From an uncultured SAR86 cluster bacterium (lineage in GTDB: Bacteria; Pseudomonadota; Gammaproteobacteria; Magnimaribacterales; AG-339-G14): a stretch of DNA of 64,000 nt. The stretch is taken from NCBI GenBank assembly GCA_902616715.1, contig CACMTR010000001.1:1-64000 (forward strand), given 5' to 3'. The translations under genes and the position numbers were made by a program. Shown in pieces: positions 1 through 7,935 of this stretch. How positions within the stretch are numbered: position 1 is the stretch's first letter; each line of letters starts with the position of its first letter. The notes below the pieces were generated by a model. The model ran no database searches. It was given only the letters and a program-made list of their open reading frames with translations, and was not told where the DNA came from.

Positions 1-26
1 CGGTTCAAGTCCGGCCCCGGGTACCA
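1..26 (+). tRNA. 3' end of a tRNA gene (isotype unknown)
   Basis: Only the last third of the gene is in the window. Positions 1-3 pair with 11-13 as the inner part of a T stem around a TTCAAGT loop (4-10). The 3' acceptor strand CCCGGGT (16-22), discriminator A and an encoded CCA (24-26) follow. The anticodon lies upstream of the window, so the amino acid cannot be named. The next gene starts only 17 nt after the CCA, so it may be transcribed by read-through from the tRNA promoter. The tRNA marks the left edge of the polysaccharide island. Confidence 0.85.
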
Positions 27-42
27 AGCTCTTGAAGGAATT

Positions 43-288
43 ATGAAATACTGGCTTGTTGCAACTTATAAAATTAACGAGACCAAAAGAGTAGAAAGCA
101 ATCTTTCAAATCAAAACTTTGATTATTATTTACCTAAAATGAAGGTGGATAGTTTTAATAATTCCAATCAAAAATTAAAACACTTATACACTTTAACGCC
201 CAAAGGCATTGAACAAAAAATAATTATAACAAAACAATATATAGCTAAAAAATTACAAGAGTACGAAAAACTCAAGAAATATATATAA
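43..288 (+). CDS. Chimeric small protein: NusG/RfaH-like N-terminus joined to EPS-associated MarR-type C-terminus
   Basis: This 81-residue protein seems to join two known regulators. Residues 1-33 read like the start of a NusG/RfaH NGN domain (WLVATYK, then VESNLSNQNFDYYLPK). The NGN domain then stops without its second half or the KOW domain. Residues 34-81 (NSNQKL, YTLTPKGIEQK, LQEYEKLKKYI) resemble the C-terminal helices of the MarR-family EPS-associated regulator, without the winged helix. Both parent families are usually encoded near polysaccharide clusters, which fits its place as first gene of the island. AAGGA at 35-39 gives a rather short spacing to the ATG. It may be a deletion remnant or a working mini-regulator. 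The frame is intact. Confidence 0.6.
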   Translation: MKYWLVATYKINETKRVESNLSNQNFDYYLPKMKVDSFNNSNQKLKHLYTLTPKGIEQKIIITKQYIAKKLQEYEKLKKYI

Positions 289-311
289 AAACAATGGATA
301 TTTTTTAATTA

Positions 312-2126
312 ATGGCAAATGTAATCGCAGAAATAGGAATAAATTTTGGTGGCAATATTGATACTGCTAAAGATTTGATTTTACAAGCATCTAGGGCTGG
401 CTGCTGGGGCGTTAAATTCCAATACCGTAATACAGAAACTTTTTATTTTGAAGATAATGAAATAGGGGATGCAATTGTCAAAAGTGAAATCCAAAAAAAT
501 AATTTGACCTTTAATCAGATTTCAAATTTACAGAAATACACAAATAGTCTTGGTTTAGAGTTTGGCATGTCATTTTTTCGAGAGGAAGACTTAGGTTTCT
601 ATTTAAGCCATATTAGCGGTCCAGATTTTTATAAGGTACCTTCAGCAGAATGCATGAATGCCATTTTGGTAGATGCAATATTGCAGCAAAATAAAACATT
701 ATTAGTTAGTACTGGTGGACACAGGTTAGAGGAAGTAATAAATCAATACAGCAATGAGAAATACAAACACATAATAATTTTACATTGTATTGCTAATTAT
801 CCTGCTGACCTAGGAATTCAGAACCTCTCAAAGATCAAGAAAATTGCAGAAACTCATCAGCCTGGATATTCAAGTCATGACGTTGATTATGAAGTTTGTA
901 TTGCAGCAATTTCAATGGGGGCTAAATGGATAGAGCGGCATTTAACAAATAATAAAGACGGAATTGGACTAGATGACTCCTCTTCTTCAACTGAAGACGA
1001 AATTAAGTCAATTTGTAAATTTGCAAAGCTTGCAGAAGAGATAATTGGAGCTCCTCATAGTCTGCCTAATCAGGGAGAAATTTTGAATATGCAAAATCTT
1101 GGTACGGGATTGTATTTAAAGCGCAATTTAGACGCAGGGAAAATTTTAAGTTTGGAAGATTGTGTAATAGCAAGTCCCAGAAAAGGCCTTTCAGTAGGCG
1201 AATTTGAGAAAAGCTTTAAGGGTAAAAAACTTAAGAGAGATTTATATGCAGGATCCCCAATAACTGAAATGAGTTTTAAAGTACCTATTAAAGCACTATC
1301 TACCGAGCAGCTTGCTAAAGCAAAACAAAAGAAGATAACAATACCTGTAAGGATTCATGACTTAGAGATAATGCGCAAGAATATTGGGACTGGTAGCTAT
1401 GAGTTTCATTTGTCGTATGAAGAAGTTTTATCAGATGATATTGATAGGGTTGAGGAAATTTGCATGGCTGAAGAAAATTATTCAATACATTTGCCTGATT
1501 ATATTCCTGGTAACCGTATCTTTGACCCACTTTCAAATGACGGACAAACAAACCAGCTTAGTAGAAAAGTGTTGCAAAGGACCGAAAGGATATCTGATAG
1601 ATTAGAACAACTTACTGGTTCCAGAGTTCCTATAGTAGGGTCATTTTCACAGCGAAATACTATGCAGCATGATGAATTCTTTGAAAGGCTAGTTTCAGAA
1701 ATTATCATTAGTTCTAAGCAATTAATCTACCCTCAATGGCTGCCTGTTAACGCTTGGTATTTTGGCGGCACTGTAAAATTAGATGTGTTCAATAATGAAA
1801 AGTATATCCAGATGATCGAAAAACATAGCATTAAAATATGTCTAGACCTCTGTCATGTTATTCTGTCTGCTAATTCACACGGCGCCAATTATAAGGACTG
1901 GGTGGCCAGATTAATGCCTTATACGGAACATCTACATTTGGCAGATGCCGTTGGAGAAAATGGTGAAGGATTGCCCTTAGGAACTGGGCTACCACTAGAT
2001 TATATGGATATTCTTGAAAACAAATATATGAAAGTAATAGAGGTTTGGCAGGGTCACTTTGATGAAGGGTATAAATTTAAACAAGCAGTAAAATATTTAC
2101 TAAACGTGGAGAAATTAAATGACTAA
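312..2126 (+). CDS. NeuB-family ulosonic acid synthase fused to a sugar isomerase/epimerase-like TIM barrel
   Basis: This 604-residue protein has three parts. Residues 1-255 are a NeuB-type PEP-dependent synthase (IAEIGINFGG near the start, KFQYRNTETF, KVPSAE, STGG, HCIANYPA, YSSHDVDYE, IERHLT). Residues about 262-321 are a SAF/antifreeze-like domain (RNLDAGKILSLED). Residues about 342-600 look like an AP-endonuclease-2 or xylose-isomerase-like barrel (DLCHVI, EHLHLADA). NeuB enzymes condense PEP with an N-acyl hexosamine to give a sialic, legionaminic or related acid, and normally end after the SAF domain. The fused barrel may make or modify the hexosamine precursor; this is inference. The gene overlaps gmd by 8 nt, and the cytidylyltransferase follows. 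The exact product cannot be read from the sequence. Confidence 0.82.
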   Translation: MANVIAEIGINFGGNIDTAKDLILQASRAGCWGVKFQYRNTETFYFEDNEIGDAIVKSEIQKNNLTFNQISNLQKYTNSLGLEFGMSFFREEDLGFYLSHISGPDFYKVPSAECMNAILVDAILQQNKTLLVSTGGHRLEEVINQYSNEKYKHIIILHCIANYPADLGIQNLSKIKKIAETHQPGYSSHDVDYEVCIAAISMGAKWIERHLTNNKDGIGLDDSSSSTEDEIKSICKFAKLAEEIIGAPHSLPNQGEILNMQNLGTGLYLKRNLDAGKILSLEDCVIASPRKGLSVGEFEKSFKGKKLKRDLYAGSPITEMSFKVPIKALSTEQLAKAKQKKITIPVRIHDLEIMRKNIGTGSYEFHLSYEEVLSDDIDRVEEICMAEENYSIHLPDYIPGNRIFDPLSNDGQTNQLSRKVLQRTERISDRLEQLTGSRVPIVGSFSQRNTMQHDEFFERLVSEIIISSKQLIYPQWLPVNAWYFGGTVKLDVFNNEKYIQMIEKHSIKICLDLCHVILSANSHGANYKDWVARLMPYTEHLHLADAVGENGEGLPLGTGLPLDYMDILENKYMKVIEVWQGHFDEGYKFKQAVKYLLNVEKLND

Positions 2127-3153
2127 AGTTTTAATTACAGGTATCACTGGACAAGATGGCGCTTTCCTAGCAGATCAGCTACTAGCTAAAGGATATGAAG
2201 TTGTTGGTACAACAAGAAGGGGAAGTACGCCAAAAATGGGTAGACTAGACAGATTAGGCATAACACATAAATTAAAATTCGTTTCTATGGAGTTAACTGA
2301 GTTTTCTAATGTTATCAATGTTTTAAGAGCTGAGAAGCCTGACTATATATACAATTTGGGCGCACAGAGTTTTGTTTTGGACAGTTTTGAGCATCCACAT
2401 TTAACTAGTGAGATAAACTATCATGGATATCTAAACATATTAGAAGCAATAAAGATTCAGGGTTTAGATTGCAGTGTTTATCAGGCAAGCACTTCAGAAA
2501 TGTATGGTGACGTTTTAAGCGATCCACAGAATGAAGATACTCCTTTCAATCCAATGAGTCCATATGCAGTATCAAAGGCAGCTGCTCATTATTTAGGTAG
2601 AAACTACAGGGCAGCTTATGGCATTAAAGCAAGTAATGGAATACTCTTCAATCATGAGTCAGAGCTAAGAGGGCGAGAATTTGTCACGAGAAAAATAACG
2701 TCTCAACTTGCCATACTACTAGAACAACAAGGAGAAGCCGTTAAGCTTGGAAATCTAGATTCAGTCCGGGACTGGGGATATGCGCCTGATTATGTGGCTG
2801 GAATGATATTGATTAATGAAGCAAAAGTTGCTTCTGATTACGTAATTGCTACAAATACTGTATCAACCGTACGAAATTTTTTTAAATCCTCAGCAATAGC
2901 TGCTGGATTTTCTCCAGTCTTTGATGGAGAAGGAATAAATGAAAGGTGTATCTGCAAAAAATCCTCTAAAGTGTTATGCGAAGTAGATGAAAAGTATTTT
3001 CGTCCTAGCGACGTAAATTATTTAAGAGGTGATTACTCTAAGATTGAAAGAGAATTAGGATGGAGTCCGACTGTATCATTGGAGGAAATGACTGAAAAAA
3101 TGATGGCTAGTGATATTGATTGGGTAAAAAAAGGCTATCCACCTAGTTTTTAA
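2119..3153 (+). CDS. gmd: GDP-mannose 4,6-dehydratase family protein
   Basis: An extended SDR of 344 residues. It has the NAD(P) loop GITGQDG (residues 7-13), the catalytic STSEMYG segment and YAVSK, and the family hallmark NHES followed by RGREFVTRKI. Gmd converts GDP-D-mannose to GDP-4-keto-6-deoxy-D-mannose in the cytoplasm. The usual NHESPRRG is changed to NHESELRG, so substrate preference could differ. No Fcl (GDP-fucose synthase) is present in the window, so the keto sugar may go to an aminotransferase (perosamine type), a reductase encoded elsewhere, or another product. It is coupled to the upstream synthase by an 8-nt overlap. Confidence 0.83.
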   Translation: MTKVLITGITGQDGAFLADQLLAKGYEVVGTTRRGSTPKMGRLDRLGITHKLKFVSMELTEFSNVINVLRAEKPDYIYNLGAQSFVLDSFEHPHLTSEINYHGYLNILEAIKIQGLDCSVYQASTSEMYGDVLSDPQNEDTPFNPMSPYAVSKAAAHYLGRNYRAAYGIKASNGILFNHESELRGREFVTRKITSQLAILLEQQGEAVKLGNLDSVRDWGYAPDYVAGMILINEAKVASDYVIATNTVSTVRNFFKSSAIAAGFSPVFDGEGINERCICKKSSKVLCEVDEKYFRPSDVNYLRGDYSKIERELGWSPTVSLEEMTEKMMASDIDWVKKGYPPSF

Positions 3154-3176
3154 AATTATTAATATAAGGTCTTTAA

Positions 3177-3854
3177 ATGGCAAAATATCTTGTAATAGTT
3201 CCTGCGAGAGCAAGTTCTAAAGGAATACGGTTTAAAAATCTATTAGAGATTGATGGGAAGTCTTTGATAGGTCATGCGATAAGCGCTGCCCGCGAAACAG
3301 AACTTGATATCGATATTGTATTATCTAGTGAGAATGATCATATTCTAAAAGAAGGACTTAAATTCGGTGCTAGAGTGCACAGGAGACCTGAACATTTATC
3401 ATCAGATACATCAACTACGATTTCAGTAGTAAAAGATGTATTAAACGCAACAAATTATATACCCGAACTAGTTGTAGTACTTCAACCTACCTCTCCATTT
3501 AGAACTAGTAAAGATATTGTAAGCTCAATTCAGTTGGCTGAAACTACAGAATGTGACAGTGTAATTTCAGTATGCGAAACATCTAATGAAATACTAAAAT
3601 CATTCTATATTAACCAAAATGGCTTCGCCGAGGGTATTTATACGGATGATGCACCTTTCTCACCTAGACAACTTTTACCAAAAGTTTATAAAGCTAACGG
3701 AGCTATATTCATAGTAACCCCCACAGTTATTGAGCAAAAAAATCGTCTATATGGAGACCAGTTAAAACCGTTTATAATGAATAAGAAAAATAGCTTAGAT
3801 ATTGATAGCCATGAGGACTTGATTGATTTGAATTATAAGTTATTTGTTAAATAG
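3177..3854 (+). CDS. Acylneuraminate cytidylyltransferase family (CMP-nonulosonate synthetase)
   Basis: 225 residues, the usual size for NeuA/PseF/LegF-type enzymes. Visible motifs are the N-terminal CTP-binding IVPARASSKGI with KN, LQPTSPFRT, the NGAIFI strand and the C-terminal SLDIDSHEDL. It should activate the acid made by the NeuB-type synthase at 312-2126 to its CMP form for a glycosyltransferase. It is the first of two CMP-sugar synthetases in the island; the other, at 9578-10312, is KdsB-like. Whether the acid is neuraminic, legionaminic, pseudaminic or another cannot be decided here. Confidence 0.88.
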   Translation: MAKYLVIVPARASSKGIRFKNLLEIDGKSLIGHAISAARETELDIDIVLSSENDHILKEGLKFGARVHRRPEHLSSDTSTTISVVKDVLNATNYIPELVVVLQPTSPFRTSKDIVSSIQLAETTECDSVISVCETSNEILKSFYINQNGFAEGIYTDDAPFSPRQLLPKVYKANGAIFIVTPTVIEQKNRLYGDQLKPFIMNKKNSLDIDSHEDLIDLNYKLFVK

Positions 3855-3979
3855 CTTTAATTAGCAGACCATTTAGAATTCGTGTCATATTGTAAATTTT
3901 ATTTAAGTTGATCAAAAGTAGAATGGACTCAGTAATTAAGTTCACGAATTAAACCAAGCGATTTTATAAGGATTCCGGC

Positions 3980-5251
3980 ATTTTTAATAATTTAATAAAA
4001 AATTCATCGATATATATTTTAGTTAATGGATTAAATGCTTTAATTCCAATTATTCTGCTTCCAGTATTAACTCGGTATCTCACTGTTACTCAGTATGGTG
4101 AATTAGCAATATTTACTATCTGGATTTCATTTATTGTAGTATTTTGCGGATTAAATGTTTTTGCTGCTTCTGATAGAAAATATTTTGAATTAAAAGAAGA
4201 TGCCAGCGATTTAGCTAAATACATTTACAATTGCATACTCATTCTTTTAATAAGCACCTCTTTTATTTTTATGATGTCAATACTTTTTATTGATTTGATA
4301 TCGGCTACTCTTGGTTTAAGCAAGGCCTTGGTTTTAATTGGTATCTTGGTTGCATTTTGTAACGTTTTGATTCAGATAAGACTAGGGCAATGGCAGGTTC
4401 GCAATAACCCATTTAAGTTTGGGATTTTTTTAATATCTCTGAGTTCAACAAATCTAATTATCTCTCTTTATCTTGTTGTGTACTCAGATATGCAAATTGA
4501 AGGGAGAGTGTTGGGCATACTTTTTGCAGCAGCATTCTTTTCCATTATTGGCTTTTTGTCGTTGATTAGAAACAAATTAGTATCACCTAAAGTTTGTAAA
4601 ATTTATTTAAAGGATGCAATTAAATTTGGGGTACCATTGATCCCTCATACTATTGGTTTTTTTCTGATATTAGGTGTAGATAGAGCATTTATTAGCCATA
4701 AACTTGGACTTGAGAGTGCTGGAATCTATATGGTCGCCGTTCAGTTCTCACTTGCAGCATCAATTATTCTCAATGGTATTAATAAGGCCTTTTCACCTTG
4801 GCTATTTAATATTTTAAATCGCGATTTATATACAGAAAAACTTAAGGTCGTGAGAATAACCTATTTGATGTATTTTTTGATTTCTTGTGCTGTTGTTCTA
4901 AGCTTTTTTATAAGCGGCCCTCTTGTTAATTTTGTTGTTGGCCCTGATTATCTTGATGCTGCTATATTTGTTCCGCTTCTGATACTAGGTCAAGGCATAA
5001 AAGGATTTTATCTTCTTGTCACAAATTATATGTTTTATGAAAAGAAAACAGAGATAATTTCATTCATAACCATTACCACAGGGGGGATTAACGTAATTTT
5101 GCTAACTTTTGCTATAGATTTGTTTGGAATCCATGGCGCCGCTTATAGTTTTATTTTTTCAATTTCTATTCAGTGGTTAACAACATGGTATTTCGCAAAT
5201 AAATACGTAAAAATGCCATGGTCAAGTATTTTATATAAATCTAATTCCTAA
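3980..5251 (+). CDS. wzx: Wzx-type polysaccharide flippase, apparent AUU start codon
   Basis: A MATE/MVF-fold polysaccharide transporter with many hydrophobic segments, which moves lipid-linked repeat units across the inner membrane. The reading frame is open from just after a stop at 3950-3952, but has no ATG, GTG or TTG until 4271, which would remove about 97 conserved residues. An ATT at 3980, seven bases after an AAGGA site (3968-3972), starts FNNLIKNSSIYILVNGLN followed by PIILLPVLTRYL, the normal N-terminus of this family. That start gives 423 residues, the expected length. A substitution of ATG to ATT or a sequencing error would look the same. The Wzy gene follows downstream. Confidence 0.8.
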   Translation: MFNNLIKNSSIYILVNGLNALIPIILLPVLTRYLTVTQYGELAIFTIWISFIVVFCGLNVFAASDRKYFELKEDASDLAKYIYNCILILLISTSFIFMMSILFIDLISATLGLSKALVLIGILVAFCNVLIQIRLGQWQVRNNPFKFGIFLISLSSTNLIISLYLVVYSDMQIEGRVLGILFAAAFFSIIGFLSLIRNKLVSPKVCKIYLKDAIKFGVPLIPHTIGFFLILGVDRAFISHKLGLESAGIYMVAVQFSLAASIILNGINKAFSPWLFNILNRDLYTEKLKVVRITYLMYFLISCAVVLSFFISGPLVNFVVGPDYLDAAIFVPLLILGQGIKGFYLLVTNYMFYEKKTEIISFITITTGGINVILLTFAIDLFGIHGAAYSFIFSISIQWLTTWYFANKYVKMPWSSILYKSNS

Positions 5252-5592
5252 TTTTTATTGAATTTTAATATACTCATTTTTGGACCAGGAAATGCAACCA
5301 ACTATAACCAATTCTCATGATATATCATCATTATTCAAATTAATAAGTTAAGATGATTTTGCAAGAAATTGGTTTATAGCTATAAAATAAACTAGATTTG
5401 GAATCTGAGGGTGGGTGTTATAAATATCCCCCGGCAGAAGAATATTGTTATTGATATCTACTCTATTTTGGATATTAATATTAATAAAGCTTCTAAATGT
5501 AAAACCTTTAAATATGGCTACGATTGAGATAAGGGTAGAAAATGATTATGAAAATATCACGAAATAACTTTTAACAAAAAAAGTACAAGAAT
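5252..5592 (+). other. 341-bp AT-rich intergenic gap without a recognised gene
   Basis: The gap between the flippase and the polymerase has no frame that I can recognise. It contains a 14-bp perfect palindrome TTTATAGCTATAAA (5373-5386) that recurs, extended to the same 15-mer, upstream of the GNAT gene at 19549-19563. The minus strand has a short open stretch without a start codon. It may be the scar of a lost gene or a promoter region. Confidence 0.5.
5373..5387. repeat. Palindromic 15-mer, copy 1
   Basis: TTTATAGCTATAAAA; the first 14 bases are a perfect inverted repeat. The identical 15-mer occurs at 19549-19563, in another gap of the same island. It could be an operator. No protein binding can be inferred from sequence alone. 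Confidence 0.4.
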
Positions 5593-6828
5593 ATGCTTAC
5601 ATACTTGATTTTTATCTTGATTTGGCTGAATGTCTGTAAATCAACCTTATCCAGATTCATACTTTTGCTTGTTGCATCCTCAATTTTACTTGGGCTTTTA
5701 ATTGAAATACCATTAGAACTTTTGGATCCTAAAACAAATTTTAACTCATTATTTTCTTGTGCAATCATTACTCTGTTATTGCTTGGCTTCAACTCACGTC
5801 CATCGTTTATACCAGAACGCGATAAATTTACTTATCTAAATACAAAGTTGATAAAGGCTTTTATTGGTCTTTCTTGTTTCGTTGGAATTATTAATATTTA
5901 TATATTCCTAAATTCTTTCTCTGAAATTTTAACGATAGGAATGCTCCCTGAAGAATTTAAGAATAGTGGTTATGGAGAAGATCTTGTTTCAAATAAATTT
6001 CCTTCATTTCTCATAAGATTAAGCTATGCGATAAGCCCAATAAGTTATTTCTGCTTAGCAGCCCATTTTTATTATTTAGTAATTTCAGATAAAAAAATGG
6101 CATTACTATGTTTTGTTGGCTCTTTGAATATTGTCATATTGCCATTGATATATTTTGCAAGGGGGGGGATAGTAATCTACGTTCTTTTATATTTAAGTAT
6201 GTTGGCTTACGTATATAGATATCTTGGTAACTATACTCAGAAGAAAACTAACTATAGGGTAATATCTATTTTAAGTCCGCTAATTTTTATTTTCTTATTT
6301 ATAACCTTAAATAGATTTGGAGATAATTATGTTGATTTTAGAGAGGGAACTTTGGTGTCGAATCATGCTGTTTTTGCACTTTTTGATTACGCATCTCAGT
6401 GGTTAGTCATTGGAAATACATTGATAGAGAATTTCAAAGACATAAATATAATGAATGGAAGTAGTGTTAATTATTTGCCAAGCAAGTTTTTAGGTATATT
6501 TGGTTTTAGCTTTCCTGATTTGCACGAATTAAGACAGCTTAATTTTGGCAATAATTGGAACTCTTTTCAGGGGTTGCCAGCAATTCTATTATATGATTTT
6601 GGTTATTACTTCTCCTTCTTTCTAGCTTTTTTGTACATGGTCACTGCAAGATTTCTATTATCTGGAAGAAAGCATTTATTGCATAGGTTGTCTTGGCTTG
6701 CAGTATTGCTGCCAGTACCTTTATATTTTTTTCAAGGAATGTTTACCGTATATGGGTTTTATAATTTAGCAATACTGTATGCAATTTTTCTATCTGTAGG
6801 ACTTCGCTTGAAGTATATTCCTTCATGA
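5593..6828 (+). CDS. wzy: Wzy-like O-antigen/polysaccharide polymerase (integral membrane)
   Basis: 411 residues, strongly hydrophobic over most of the length, with many predicted membrane segments and a large hydrophilic loop in the C-terminal half (about residues 240-340: NRFGDN, SQWLVIGNTLIENF). This layout, and its place between the flippase and a glycosyltransferase, fits a Wzy polymerase. Wzy joins lipid-linked repeat units on the periplasmic side. Wzy sequences are too diverse for a firm family match by eye, so the call rests on topology and context. Its stop overlaps the start of the next gene by 4 nt (ATGA). Confidence 0.68.
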   Translation: MLTYLIFILIWLNVCKSTLSRFILLLVASSILLGLLIEIPLELLDPKTNFNSLFSCAIITLLLLGFNSRPSFIPERDKFTYLNTKLIKAFIGLSCFVGIINIYIFLNSFSEILTIGMLPEEFKNSGYGEDLVSNKFPSFLIRLSYAISPISYFCLAAHFYYLVISDKKMALLCFVGSLNIVILPLIYFARGGIVIYVLLYLSMLAYVYRYLGNYTQKKTNYRVISILSPLIFIFLFITLNRFGDNYVDFREGTLVSNHAVFALFDYASQWLVIGNTLIENFKDINIMNGSSVNYLPSKFLGIFGFSFPDLHELRQLNFGNNWNSFQGLPAILLYDFGYYFSFFLAFLYMVTARFLLSGRKHLLHRLSWLAVLLPVPLYFFQGMFTVYGFYNLAILYAIFLSVGLRLKYIPS

Positions 6829-7886
6829 CCGATCGCTTGTTTTATGTAGAGACTCAATATCAGTTTTTACAGGCAATGATAATGCTAGTAGATTGGCGTA
6901 ATTCAGGTCATTTGCGCTTGACTGAAGACATCTTTATTGTTGACGGGACACCAGATAAAACTATTTATTCAAAGAAACATTTATTAAAGAAAAATATCAA
7001 TATTAATGTTTTGAATATCAAAGTATATCCATTCTATCTAAGTGCTATATTTTCGCTATTAACTACATATCGATTAAGAAGGTTTCGTGGCTGCAGGTTT
7101 TATATGTTCAACAATAGATCCCCTGTTGCAAGTCGACTTAGCGCAATGTTTGGAAATGGACGCAATGTAGTTCAAATCGAGGAAGGACTTTCTTTATATA
7201 GAACACCAAGAATACATAAACCTTTTAGAAACATTTTGCTGATTCTTAAAAAGATTTTCCTATCAGTCTTGACATTCTCGAACTATAAGGAGCATGTGGG
7301 CCATAGTGATTATACAGATACTGTAATGTTGCGTTATTCTAGCTTAGCCGAAAATAATAAATTTTTGTCATCGAAAAAAATAATTAAACTTCCACCATTG
7401 AAAAATTTATCATCAATATTATCAACTTTGCATTCGGTATATGATTTTGATCAGTTGTGTTTACCAAAATCTAAGGCGGGAAATGTTGTTTTTTTTGGCC
7501 AACCTTTGGGTGAGCTTGGTCTATTAGATTACCAAATAGAATTGAAAAGTGTGAAGGCAGTTGCTAATGCTGTACAGTCATTGGGGTTAAATTTTCTTAT
7601 TAAGACTCATCCAATTGAACGAGAGGGTAAATATTCCTCGCTGGGTTTTGATTTGATTGAAAGTGATACACCAGCAGAAATTATTTTTTCAAACTCTTTA
7701 AATGTGCAGTTTGTTGTAAGTTTTTATTCTACAGCAGCATTAAACGTATCTGAGATGCTTGATATCCCAGGCTATTTTATGTTTGAATCATGTGGTCTTA
7801 AAGTTGACTTTCCAAGTATAGATGGCACGAAAGTATTAGCCTCATTAGATTATGAAAGACTTCGTTCAGAATTCTTGTCTGGTTAA
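6825..7886 (+). CDS. Sialyltransferase-like glycosyltransferase (GT-B, polysialyltransferase/GT52 type)
   Basis: 353 residues. It has the paired motifs of bacterial CMP-sialic acid-dependent GT-B enzymes: an acidic-acidic-glycine motif (IEEGLSLY), an HP motif (IKTHPIE), and a serine-rich SFYSTAALN segment near the C-terminus. The N-terminal FYVETQYQFLQA resembles the start of GT52 and polysialyltransferase proteins. It most likely transfers one of the CMP-activated ulosonic acids made by this island. The neighbouring CMP-sugar synthetases support this. The donor and linkage are unknown. Translation is probably coupled to wzy through the 4-nt overlap. Confidence 0.65.
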   Translation: MTDRLFYVETQYQFLQAMIMLVDWRNSGHLRLTEDIFIVDGTPDKTIYSKKHLLKKNININVLNIKVYPFYLSAIFSLLTTYRLRRFRGCRFYMFNNRSPVASRLSAMFGNGRNVVQIEEGLSLYRTPRIHKPFRNILLILKKIFLSVLTFSNYKEHVGHSDYTDTVMLRYSSLAENNKFLSSKKIIKLPPLKNLSSILSTLHSVYDFDQLCLPKSKAGNVVFFGQPLGELGLLDYQIELKSVKAVANAVQSLGLNFLIKTHPIEREGKYSSLGFDLIESDTPAEIIFSNSLNVQFVVSFYSTAALNVSEMLDIPGYFMFESCGLKVDFPSIDGTKVLASLDYERLRSEFLSG

Positions 7887-7935
7887 TTTTTTAAAATTTA
7901 TTTAAGCCGTATTTATGGATAACAGAAATAGCTAA

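Noticed and set aside
1-320. JUMPstart/ops element for RfaH
   Set aside because: I found no GGCGGTAGC-type ops sequence in the leader at the start of the island within the window.
3877-3950. Inverted repeat AATTCGTG ... CACGAATT
   Set aside because: The 8-bp arms are nearly 60 bases apart, without a T run. It may be chance in an AT-rich gap and does not look like a terminator.
5340-5540. Open stretch of about 60 codons on the minus strand in the wzx-wzy gap
   Set aside because: It has no usual start codon and no recognisable family; AT-rich gaps often contain such stretches.
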